Source of the DNA: Poriferisodalis sp965262965
GTDB lineage: Bacteria; Actinomycetota; Acidimicrobiia; Acidimicrobiales; Poriferisodalaceae
DNA: 64,000 nt
Direction of reading: 5' to 3'
NCBI RefSeq assembly: GCF_965262965.1
Contig: NZ_OZ253573.1
Location: 2,914,001 to 2,978,000, forward strand
Numbering within the stretch: the stretch's first letter is position 1; each line of letters begins with the position of its first letter. The notes under the pieces are model-generated. The model did no database searches. It had not been told where the DNA came from and saw nothing but the letters and a program-made list of their open reading frames with translations. Positions 15,704 through 23,766 of this stretch are shown in pieces. Made by a program: the position numbers and the translations under genes.

Positions 15704-16864
15704 GTGAACTACGTCGACGTTCATCTACAGGGCTTTCCAATCGAAGATGTATTCGTCTACCGCACATCGCTATATGCATGGACTTTCGACGGCGATTTGA
15801 TCGTCTTTTCCATCAACGACATCGAGTCGATTATTCGAAGGGAACTATGGGACGAGCCAATTGTTGCGGACGGCGTTTGCTTCTTGCTATTTCACTCTAA
15901 CCGTATCGGAGCCAAGCGCTTCCAGTATACATCCGCTCAATATCTCTCGGGGCTCGGCACCGACGTCAACATCAAGATCGACGCATCACTTATTCCGCAC
16001 AATAGGTTTCGGACAACGATCGAAGCGGATTGCCTTATGGATGTGATGATTTATCTCGACAGAATGCACCTTGCAACAGACGGAGGTTTGTTTGAACTCG
16101 ATCTTCCGAGAACTGTAGACGAATGGTCGAACGAGATAGTGCTGGAACGTACGCTTGCTCTTCCCTGCTATTGTTCAGCCGCGAGTCTCGGTGCACTCGC
16201 CGCATCGTGCGGCGATGAAGGCCTGATTGTCACATTCAACAACTATGAGTCCGTTCGAGATGTTTCACCGCAAAGAGTGCTGGTAGCAGAGCAGTCTCAG
16301 CGTTTGACATATGGCAGCGGCGGTCTCTTTAATTTCACCGGTAGATCTAGTTACCAATACTTGAATGGCGAGATACTCGACACGTCGCCGAGTGATGATC
16401 TCAATAGACGTTCGGCCCTTATTAGTCTCGAACCAGCGCATATAATCGACAGCACCCACGGTCAACAATTGTCTGATAGTAAGATTGACTACGTCATGTT
16501 TGCGAGACGCCGATTGGTGTTTCTCTCTGACGGACAAGTGCTTGCAGTGAGCCTTGACAAGGACCCACTAGGACGCAAATCCTCACAAGAAGCTAGCGTG
16601 TTGGGCTACTACGACCGCAATCCCATCTCGATCAGCACCACTAGATCGATGTTGATTATTGAATCAGACGAAGAGCTAGTAATTTGCGCGCCGGATTACG
16701 AGAGCGACGACTCTACGTATGTGACCACTCGCTGGAGCTGCGGCCCCACTATCGCACTTCGGACGTTTCCAATGTCGCGTCGATATTTGGATCTTGCCAT
16801 AAGGACATCCGAGGCGGGAACTCACTTCTATGGACTTATAGCGGCGAGCAACGGTGCCGTCTGA
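15704..16864 (+). CDS. Unrecognised protein, propeller-like beta-rich, second gene of an AT-richer pair
   Basis: The 386-residue product starts at GTG 15704. It has several repeated strand patterns of the type SLYAWTFDGDLIVFSIND and RRLVFLSDGQVLAVSLDK, as in beta-propeller proteins, but no family was identified. There is no signal peptide or membrane segment, so it should be cytoplasmic. It shares the AT-richer composition of the gene before it. A sensor or scaffold role paired with the smaller partner is conceivable; nothing in the sequence shows an enzyme active site. Confidence 0.6.
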   Translation: MNYVDVHLQGFPIEDVFVYRTSLYAWTFDGDLIVFSINDIESIIRRELWDEPIVADGVCFLLFHSNRIGAKRFQYTSAQYLSGLGTDVNIKIDASLIPHNRFRTTIEADCLMDVMIYLDRMHLATDGGLFELDLPRTVDEWSNEIVLERTLALPCYCSAASLGALAASCGDEGLIVTFNNYESVRDVSPQRVLVAEQSQRLTYGSGGLFNFTGRSSYQYLNGEILDTSPSDDLNRRSALISLEPAHIIDSTHGQQLSDSKIDYVMFARRRLVFLSDGQVLAVSLDKDPLGRKSSQEASVLGYYDRNPISISTTRSMLIIESDEELVICAPDYESDDSTYVTTRWSCGPTIALRTFPMSRRYLDLAIRTSEAGTHFYGLIAASNGAV

Positions 16865-16982
16865 AGTGCGTTTTCCTGGAGAATCGTATCTTGGCTACGA
16901 CCAAGCCGCCGACAATAACCCGTCTGTATGAAATCTAATGAGGCTTCGATCCACATTGAAGAGTTATGGAATTGATGCGTTA

Positions 16983-18260
16983 GGGTCCGCCGCGAGTTAG
17001 GTCGCGTGTTCAGTTGGGTGTGATGGTGTAGTTCCATTCGCCGTGCCAGTGGTGGGGGCACAGCGGCAGTTGTTCCATTTGTGTGTTGGTGATCTTGATG
17101 CCGCGTTGGTACCAGCCGGGGTCGTAGGCGGCTTGCACGGTGAGTCCGGTTTGGGTGGTGGTGGAGGCGATGAGCTCGATGATCGTGGCGATGTCGGTGA
17201 GGGGTCGGCCTCGCCAGTTCATGGAGATGAAGCTGAAGAGGCGGTGTTCGATCTTGTTCCACTTGCTGGTGCCGGGCGGGTAGTGCACGATGGTGATCTC
17301 GAGGCCGGTCTCGGCGGCGAGTTGGGCGAGGAACCACTTCCAGGCGCGGGGCCGGTAGCCGTTGGAGCCGCCGGCGTCGGCGGTGATCAGCAGCCGGGTC
17401 GCGGTCGGGAACCGGTCGCGGCCCAGGGTGTTCCACCAGCGGCGGATGGACTCCACGGCGAACTCGGCTGTGTCGGCGGAGTCGCCGACGTTGACCCAGC
17501 CGGCGTTGTTGGCGACGTCGTAGACGCCGTAGGGGATGGCCTTGGCGAACTCGCCCAGCGCCCGATCAGCGAAGTCGTGCACGCTCACCCGCTGGGGTTC
17601 CCCGGCGGGCTGCCACTCGGCGCCGCCGTTGGCGTAGGGCCCGATCAGCTCTTTCTTCTTCGTGTCCACGCTGATCACGGGGTCGCCGGCGGCGAGGCGC
17701 TCCGAGGCCAGCCGGTTGAGGTACTCGAACTGGGCGTCGCGGTCGGGGTGGCCGGCTCCCTCGTTCTGCTTGGCCGGCGCCTGCAACGAGTAGCCCATCT
17801 GATGCAGCAGCCGGCGCACCAGCTCCGCGGACGCCTTGAAGCCCTGCCCGGCGAGCTCGCGTGCGAGCTGATACGTCGACTTCAGCGTCCAGCGCAGCGG
17901 CGACATCGGGCTGCCCCGCGTGCCGGGATGCACCAGCTCGTCAAGCGCTTCGAGCAGACCAGGCTGCTTGTCGACCGCCGGGCGGTCCCCGCCGCCCTCG
18001 GCGCGCTGACGATCCCACGGCTCCGCCCCGGCGCGCACCTCACGTACCGCCTTGGACAACGTCGACGTCGAGACCCCCGACGCCCCCGCCACGAACGCCT
18101 GCCCGCCACGACCCAGCGCCTCAGCCATCGCGCCGGTCACGACGCGCCGCTGCCGCTCGCCCAGATGCGGCATAACGGTCTCGAAGAACACCCTCGCATC
18201 GGCCACCGACAACTCCACACACCCAACACTACATCCCGCGAGTTAACGTATGGCGGCTCC
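16983..18260 (-). mobile_element. ISAzo13-family insertion sequence, copy 2 (1278 bp)
   Basis: It begins GGGTCCGCCGCGAGTTAGG and ends GTTAACGTATGGCGGCTCC. TTA is present on both sides (16980-16982, 18261-18263). It has the same orientation and length as copy 1. The right flank is the displaced 3' end of the phosphoribosyltransferase gene. Confidence 0.9.
17010..18218 (-). CDS. ISAzo13-family DDE transposase, copy 2
   Basis: The 402-residue product is nearly identical to copy 1, with the motifs ISVDTKKKELIG, ADAGGSNGYR and GTSKWNKIEHRLFSF intact. Differences are scattered substitutions, so the copies have diverged for some time or came from related elements. It looks functional. Confidence 0.9.
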   Translation of the reverse strand: MELSVADARVFFETVMPHLGERQRRVVTGAMAEALGRGGQAFVAGASGVSTSTLSKAVREVRAGAEPWDRQRAEGGGDRPAVDKQPGLLEALDELVHPGTRGSPMSPLRWTLKSTYQLARELAGQGFKASAELVRRLLHQMGYSLQAPAKQNEGAGHPDRDAQFEYLNRLASERLAAGDPVISVDTKKKELIGPYANGGAEWQPAGEPQRVSVHDFADRALGEFAKAIPYGVYDVANNAGWVNVGDSADTAEFAVESIRRWWNTLGRDRFPTATRLLITADAGGSNGYRPRAWKWFLAQLAAETGLEITIVHYPPGTSKWNKIEHRLFSFISMNWRGRPLTDIATIIELIASTTTQTGLTVQAAYDPGWYQRGIKITNTQMEQLPLCPHHWHGEWNYTITPN

Positions 18261-18338
18261 TTAGCCAAAGATGGGGACTCATACGCGTGGCTACACAGCG
18301 AGAGTGTCGGGCTCGGACAGCCCCAGCCCTACCTCTGA
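18261..18338 (+). pseudogene. Displaced 3' end of the phosphoribosyltransferase gene
   Basis: Directly after IS copy 2 the frame LAKDGDSYAWLHSESVGLGQ-PQPYL runs to TGA 18336-18338. It continues the frame broken at 7920. The same junction (GGGTGTTAGCCAAAGATGG) exists uninterrupted in the orphan copy at 23315-23395, which proves the two pieces belong together. Its end overlaps the convergent methyltransferase gene by 10 bases. Confidence 0.85.
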
Positions 18339-19513
18339 TCGGCCATGTAGCTGTGTTTGCGGTTCTGTCGGCGTAGCCCGCTCAGTGTGTAGATGTTGCT
18401 CTTGAGTTGGTTGCAGGGACCGCACAGCAGCACCCTGTTCGTGATGTGGTTGATGCCGCCATCCGACCGCGGGGTGTTGTGGTCCAGTTGCAGATACCGG
18501 GCATCATCGAAGGTGCGGTCGCAGCCTTGGCATGCGGAGCCGCGCTGAGCGAGGAGATATTCGACCATGGCGGCGCGGGACATTCGCCGGCCGTCCGGTT
18601 CCGCGTAGCGTTCGGTGACTTGCAGGAACGGTGCCGCTGTCTCCCCGTCGTCGGTGCGTACAGGCGGCTCCATCGTGTAGGTGATGTCTCCGAACGTGAC
18701 CAGCCGATCTTCGTCTGTGTCCGGTGCTGCCAGTCCCTCTTTGCGCAACCGGTCGATGACTACTTCGTGTGCTCGGTCCCAGATGTCGATACCGACCCAT
18801 TGACGATCCAGGCGTTCCGCCGCAATCGGTGTTGTGGCACAACCGCAGAATGGGTCTAGCACGATGTCGCCGGGGTTGCTGGCAGCCGTGACAAATTTCT
18901 CGTATAGCGCTAACGGTTTTTGTGTAGGATAGCCAGTTCGTTCTCTCGCGTTGCCCTTGATGATCGGAACGTAGATGACATCCGATTGGATCTTGAATTC
19001 AAGGTTGAAATCAAACAGCACGTCGTTGTCGTTGATAGCCCGCCCAAGGCTCTTCTCAACTTTCTTGATACGCCCTAGTATCAGTTTGTCGGTTGAGGTC
19101 TTGACTCTGCCATATGTGACGCAATCGTTTGAATCAAGGTGTCGCAGGTAGCGGTTTCTGTATTCTGATTCGTCACCTTTGATCGGATTGAAGCAGAAGT
19201 CGTCGCTCTTGGTATAGCGCAAGATGATGTCGTGGTTCCTTGGGAAGTTGGAGCTGGTATTGCTCATTTTTCCGTAGTGCCAGATAATCTCGTTGCGGAA
19301 CTGGTGTCTGCCGAATATGGCGTCTAGTAGTTGTTTGAGGTAATGCGACGCGGTGGGGTCGCAGTGCAGCTACAGCGAGCCGGTCGGCTTCAGAATACGG
19401 TGCATTTCTACAAGCCTGACGGCCATGTAGCAGAGGAACGCGCCGAGGTCGTCACCCCAACTGGACCGCGCAGCAGCCACGACAGTCCACACAGCGGGCC
19501 AGTCGTCTTCTAG

Positions 19514-21240
19514 GAGACTGCTGAGTAAGTCGGTTGGTGTGTCGGTGTCTTGGGCTTGGTTGGGCTGTGGTCGTGGGTTGGGGCGCGGCGGGGTTCGGTT
19601 GTGGGCTGCGGGTTCGGCTTGTCGGTGGGGGTTGGGTCAGGTGATGGCCCAGGTGGTGCCGTTGTGGTGGAGTCCGAGGCTGGTGAGGCGTTGGAGGTTG
19701 ACTGCTGCGGCGCGCAGCCGCAGCCAGTGCCGGTTGTTGGCGGTGCCGAGGTAGGGGCATCTTCGGTTGCGGCGCACGATCCACGCGATGGTTCTTTCGG
19801 CCATGGGCCGCACGGTGCGGTATTGGTGCTGGAACCGGTCGGTGCGGGCTTGGACGCGTGCTGCTTTGAGCAGTTCGTGGTGGGGGTGGATCTTGATGAC
19901 GCGTCCGTTCTCGGCGGTGGTGCAGCGGTCGCGTTGGGGGCATCGGGCGCAGTGTCGGCCGAAGCGGGCGTTGCCTTTGGGGGTGATGTGCACGGTGTGG
20001 CCTTCGGGGCAGGCCACGGTGCCGGAGAACTCGCCTGTGTCGGCGTCGATGCTGTAGTCGATGTCGAAGTCGTCGATGCTGTAGCCGCCCTCGACGGCGA
20101 CGCTCAGCGGCGGCGGCTTGATCACCGCGTCCATGGCGCGCTCGACGAGATCGGCGCGAAGCTGCCCGGTGCCATAAGCGCTGTCGGCGAGCACCGTGGT
20201 GCCGGCGGGCTCGCCGTCGAGCAGCCCCATCGCTGCGTCCGCGTCGCCGGCGTCGCCGCCGGTGAGATCAGCAGCGGTGACCAGCCCGGTGTCGGGCTCG
20301 GCCGCGATGTGGGCCTTGTAGCCGTCGCGGTAGCTGTGAGAGGTCTTGTGGGTGTGACGCGACTCGGGATCCACCACGCTGATCACCCGGCCCTTCGCGG
20401 TGCCGCGGGCGATCCGCCACCGTCCCGGCCCCCCGGCGGGCTCCACGTCTTGGCCCGCGACCAGCCCCAACAGGCCCACCGCGTCGGCCTGAGCAGCGTC
20501 GAGATCGAGATCCGCCGCAGCCGCAGCCAGTTCCACAGCGTCGTCGACCAGCTCGGACACCAGCCGCTCGGCGTCGGCGGGATCGCACCAGTCCACCACC
20601 GGCGCGGCCGGGCCCAGATTGCGTTCGCGCACCGGCACCTCGCCCAGCTCGGGAACCAGCCTGCGGACCCGCCGGATCTGGTTCGTCACCATCGTCACAG
20701 TGTCCTGACGGGCCACAGCGTCGTCGAGCACCGTGGAATCGAGCACCCGCCGAGCGCTGCCAGCCACAGCGCCCGTCACAGCGATCAGCTCGCGCACCGC
20801 GTCGAACACCCGATCCGGGCGGCCGCTCGCGCGCAGCTTGTTGCGCCACAGAGTCAAAACCGTGGGATGGAACGCCGCCTCGGTCAGCGCCAGCCCTGCC
20901 GCGGCCTTCCACCCCACATCGGTCTGCAACCGCCGACACGCCTCACGGTCCGACAGGCCCTCGAGAGCCTGCAGCACCATCACCGCAGCGATCACCTCGC
21001 CCGGCACCGACGGACGGCCCCGACCCGACCCGAACAGATCCTCGAACAACTCGTCACCGAACAGCCGGCCACGATGCTCGGCCAACAGCGCATACACCGA
21101 CCCCGGCGGCACAAGATGCCCGCACACCGCCGCCGCGTCCAACAACACCCGATCCTGAACCGCTGAGCCCTGCACCCCGACATTGTCCCGCGCGCCCCCA
21201 CCCCGCACGCGGAAATCGCGCCCAATAAATCAGCAGTCTC
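19514..21240 (-). mobile_element. IS1182-family insertion sequence (1727 bp)
   Basis: Its ends are GAGACTGCTGA and TCAGCAGTCTC, with a 4-bp CTAG duplication on each side (19510-19513, 21241-21244). The palindromic 4-bp target fits the family. It interrupts the methyltransferase gene in the same orientation. Confidence 0.88.
19637..21208 (-). CDS. IS1182-family transposase
   Basis: The product is about 523 residues. The N-terminal domain has the family pattern FGDELFEDLFGSGRGRPSVP and LSDREACRRLQTDVGWKAA. The DDE core follows, with VLDSTVLDD, VADSAYGTG-like LADSAYGTGQ, and CARCPQRDRC before the C-terminal ERTIAWIVRRNRRCPYLG. It seems complete. The precise start is uncertain; a GTG at 21175 would give a slightly shorter form. 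Confidence 0.9.
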   Translation of the reverse strand: MRGGGARDNVGVQGSAVQDRVLLDAAAVCGHLVPPGSVYALLAEHRGRLFGDELFEDLFGSGRGRPSVPGEVIAAVMVLQALEGLSDREACRRLQTDVGWKAAAGLALTEAAFHPTVLTLWRNKLRASGRPDRVFDAVRELIAVTGAVAGSARRVLDSTVLDDAVARQDTVTMVTNQIRRVRRLVPELGEVPVRERNLGPAAPVVDWCDPADAERLVSELVDDAVELAAAAADLDLDAAQADAVGLLGLVAGQDVEPAGGPGRWRIARGTAKGRVISVVDPESRHTHKTSHSYRDGYKAHIAAEPDTGLVTAADLTGGDAGDADAAMGLLDGEPAGTTVLADSAYGTGQLRADLVERAMDAVIKPPPLSVAVEGGYSIDDFDIDYSIDADTGEFSGTVACPEGHTVHITPKGNARFGRHCARCPQRDRCTTAENGRVIKIHPHHELLKAARVQARTDRFQHQYRTVRPMAERTIAWIVRRNRRCPYLGTANNRHWLRLRAAAVNLQRLTSLGLHHNGTTWAIT

Positions 21241-21459
21241 CTAGCTGGTCAATCCATTCGCCCTCGATGTCGTCATCCCAACGCCATCGGTCCTGGAATT
21301 TCGCACCCGCAGCGAGGCTGTCGGGTGTGGCGTGGAAGTCTTTGCCTTTGTTGAACGGCGGGTCCGTCGCGATCAGATCGACGCTGTTGCTGTTCATCCC
21401 TCGCAGCACGGGCAGGTTGTCGTGATGGAACAACGACCGGTTCGCCCAGTTCGGGGAGG

Positions 21460-21648
21460 TCATCGCTCGGTCTGGTAGCGCCAGTTCTTTTTCGCTGGGG
21501 TGCGCATCACCGCGGCGACCACGTTGTCGAAGCTGTCGGGGATCGGCTCGGCAAGGTCACGGCCGGTGTCGTCGCGTGCCGGATCGGGTTTCTTGTCGCC
21601 CATCGCTGGTTCCCTCGTCTGCTCTACACGGCGGGTTGTCTTCGCCAT
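21460..21648 (-). CDS. Small unknown protein upstream of the methyltransferase
   Basis: A 62-residue product with a charged N-terminal half and IPDSFDNVVAAVMRTPAKKN near the end. Its TGA overlaps the methyltransferase ATG (ATGA arrangement), so it was cotranslated with it. Small acidic-basic proteins of this kind occur in front of methyltransferases, but no function is assigned. Confidence 0.5.
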   Translation of the reverse strand: MAKTTRRVEQTREPAMGDKKPDPARDDTGRDLAEPIPDSFDNVVAAVMRTPAKKNWRYQTER

Positions 21649-21697
21649 GTCGTGGACAACAGTACGCGACCGGCAGCGAGCGGGGGAGCCTGCCCGG

Positions 21698-22698
21698 TTA
21701 CCACGGCTCGGTGCGGTCCGGCTCCGCAGTGGTGCCTGCCGTGCCAGCGACCAGCGTGGCGTACGGGAGCCGCTTGCCGTTCATCGCCAGTGCGGTGAGC
21801 GTCAACTGCGTGTCGGTGTGCTCAGGACGCAGGTTGTGGCGACCGGTGACTCGTTCACGTAGCGGTGCAGATGCTTCACCGACATCTGGTGATACGTCCC
21901 GACGTAGCCACGCTTGAACATCGACCACAGCGACTCGATGCCGTTCGTGTGAACGGGGCCGCGCACGAACTCGCGAGCCGAGTGAGCGACCGCTGCGTGT
22001 GCGTATCCCAAGCTGGCGAGCGGTGTGTACGCCTTGTGCTCGTCAGTGAACACCGTCGCACCCTGCTCGGTGGTGGTCTCGACCGCGCCGGTCAGCGTCG
22101 GCGCGGTGGTGTCCGCGACCGGACCGGCAATCACCCGATTCGTGGCACGGTCCTTCACGCCGACCACTGCGGTCTTGTCCACCCCGCCGCGGCCGGTCAA
22201 CTGGGCACGCTTGTGGGCGTGCATGTTCTTGGCCTTCCCGCCGATGTAGGTCTCATCGACCTCTACCGGTCCGGCGAACAGGCTGAACGTCTGCTGATCG
22301 GTCCATGCTTCGCGGATGCGATGCGACAGATGCCACGCCGTCCGGTACGTCACCCCCAGGTCACGATGCAGCTTCATCGAGCTAGTGCCTTTGAGGTTGG
22401 TGACCATCAGGTACATCGCCAGCAGCCACACTCGGAACCCGAGATTCGATGCGTGCATCGGGGTGTTCGTGCGAACGCTGAAATGCTTGCGGCACGTCCG
22501 GCAGCGGAACGGCTGCGGCTTGCGTGACTTCACCATCTGCACGTTCGCTGACCCGCAGCCGTCATGAGGGCAACGCGGCCCGTCAGGCCAGCGTGCCTCG
22601 GCCAGGTACCGCTCCGCTGCGGTGTCGTCGGGGAAACGGTCGAAGAACTCGATCAGCGTCATTCCCTTGCGGTCATTGCGGCCTGGTGCTTTGCCCAT
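21698..22698 (-). pseudogene. IS1595-family transposase with one-base frameshift
   Basis: The N-terminal zinc-ribbon part has CPHDGC and CRTCRKHFSVRTNTPM; the core has VEVDETYIGGK, VVGVKDR, FTDEHKAY and HTNGIESLWSMFKRGY. At about 21850 the frame reads YVNESPVATT, whereas adding one base restores YVNEFTGRHNLRPEHTDTQL, which continues in the next frame to 21698. The C-terminus is thus separated by a single-base deletion. The ends of the element were not resolved. Confidence 0.82.
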
Positions 22699-22824
22699 GC
22701 CCCTACGGTAGAGAGGGGGTGTTACACGAAACGGGTGTTTAGCACTCGCTGCCGTGGTGTGCTAACTCGGATTGTGTAATACTGCGCGCATGAGTGAGAC
22801 AACCGCAACCAGATCCTACGTTCC

Positions 22825-23016
22825 GTGTCCGTTCTAAGGCTGCTTCGCCGCAACAAGCGGCCCACATGCTGCGACCACGCGATTGCTCGTGAAGCGCTCA
22901 AGCGGGGACAAGCCGAAGCTGACGCCCTCGCTCGGGACGGACGCTCATTCGATGATTCGGTGACGTTGGAAGAATTGGGAGCAATGATCACGGAACTGGA
23001 TGCGTCCGACGCTTGA
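22825..23016 (+). CDS. Small unknown protein, first of a coupled pair
   Basis: A 63-residue product from GTG 22825, basic at the N-terminus and acidic at the C-terminus (SFDDSVTLEELGAMITELDA). Its TGA overlaps the TTG of the next gene by four bases. The shape suggests a small regulator or antitoxin, but no motif is recognised. Confidence 0.4.
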   Translation: MSVLRLLRRNKRPTCCDHAIAREALKRGQAEADALARDGRSFDDSVTLEELGAMITELDASDA

Positions 23017-23312
23017 GCGATCGGCAATGGCGTTGGAACGGTCTCCATCTGATCCGGGTTGATTGGGGAGCCTCGCGATCCCGTCAGGACGTAGCGGACG
23101 CAATTCGGTTTCTGGTCAACGTCGCGACGAATAGTCCGTATCCGCAGCGACCGGGAACGCCGGACCATGACACTCGACCGTTCGGCAGGTATGCAACGGA
23201 CGGCGTGCGTCGAGCGTGGTTCAACGCGTTTGGTGACACGACGCCGCACGTTGCAGAATTGCAACTCAAGGCGTTCATGGGGCCAGGAGACTCGGAACCC
23301 GTGACGAGCTAG
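23013..23312 (+). CDS. Small unknown protein, second of a coupled pair
   Basis: A 99-residue product starting at TTG 23013 inside the stop of the previous gene. It contains RSRQDVADAIRFLVNVATNS and YATDGVRRAWFNAFG. Not recognised. Its stop lies two bases from the inverted copy of the phosphoribosyltransferase tail. Confidence 0.4.
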   Translation: MSDRQWRWNGLHLIRVDWGASRSRQDVADAIRFLVNVATNSPYPQRPGTPDHDTRPFGRYATDGVRRAWFNAFGDTTPHVAELQLKAFMGPGDSEPVTS

Positions 23313-23314
23313 CG

Positions 23315-23395
23315 GCCCGACACTCTCGCTGTGTAGCCACGCGTATGAGTCCCCATCTTTGGCTAACACCCGATATAGGCCCCAAAATTTGATTC
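23315..23395 (-). pseudogene. Orphan, uninterrupted copy of the phosphoribosyltransferase 3' region
   Basis: On the minus strand the DNA matches the end of the phosphoribosyltransferase on both sides of the transposon joint: GGGGCCTATATCGGGTGTTA (as at 7901-7920) continues directly into GCCAAAGATGGGGACTCATA (as at 18264-18283). It codes KFWGLYRVLAKDGDSYAWLH, then diverges after SESVG. No body of the gene is attached. The rest of 23396-23766 shows no gene I can support. Confidence 0.8.
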
Positions 23396-23766
23396 GCCTC
23401 CGTGGTGGCGGGCCCACAAGTGACGATCTCAGCCAGCCGGCTGCACGCAGCGCGGATGTCCGCGACCCGTTCTGTGTCGCTGCGGCTCACGGCGGGATCG
23501 CGATTGCCTTGTTGCGCGCGGCTGCATCTCGGATCTCGGCCCTGAGCCGGCCAACGACTTGCTCACGTTTGCCCACCCCACCGAATGTAACGCTTCGGCT
23601 CGGCAGCTCAAGCGCGTCAAGCACAGAACCGGCGGGCGGTGGTCGGGTGTACGGGGGCCGAATTAGCATCACTGGCAGGCCCGCAGGCCGGATCGGGTGT
23701 TCAACGGCTGGACGACTCTGATTCGCAGTCGCGTCGGGCGCCGCTTCAATCGAGAGGCACGGACCC

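Larger units (their letters stand above)
7921..18260. mobile_element. Candidate composite transposon bounded by two direct ISAzo13-family copies (10,340 bp)
   Basis: The outer ends are the left end of the first IS copy and the right end of the second. TTA stands immediately outside both (7918-7920 and 18261-18263). Joining the outer flanks through one TTA restores an open phosphoribosyltransferase frame across the joint (...GLYRVL-AKDGDSYAW...). The inner flank of the first copy (TAA at 9199) does not match. Cargo: TIR-like fragment and Nmad2-like gene, an IS110 remnant, an unknown gene with an XRE-ImmA/IrrE gene, an AlbA_2 pseudogene with a nested ISL3 element, and an unknown gene pair. Integration of a circle by recombination at a resident IS is an alternative history. 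Confidence 0.7.
18329..21463 (-). pseudogene. Beta-class DNA methyltransferase with C-terminal HNH domain, split by IS1182 and a nonsense codon
   Basis: The N-terminal part (21463-21245) has motif IV, IATDPPFNKGKDF. Removing the IS and one CTAG restores WIDQLEDDWPAVW across the joint. The frame then meets TAG at 19370-19372, where relatives have a tyrosine (GSLYLHCDPTASHYLK). From 19267 the rest carries TQKPLALYEKF, motif I DIVLDPFCGCATT, and at the C-terminus an HNH-type nuclease with CQGC, LDHNTPRSDGG and CGPC. Motif order IV before I indicates the beta class, N4-C or N6-A. The fused nuclease suggests a single-chain restriction-modification enzyme or a modification-guided nuclease. The ATG overlaps the stop of a small upstream gene. 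Confidence 0.82.

Noticed and set aside
23315..23395. Attachment site of an integrative element
   Set aside because: The 80-bp match to the phosphoribosyltransferase tail is inverted relative to the original and no integrase gene was seen, so a gene remnant is the simpler reading.
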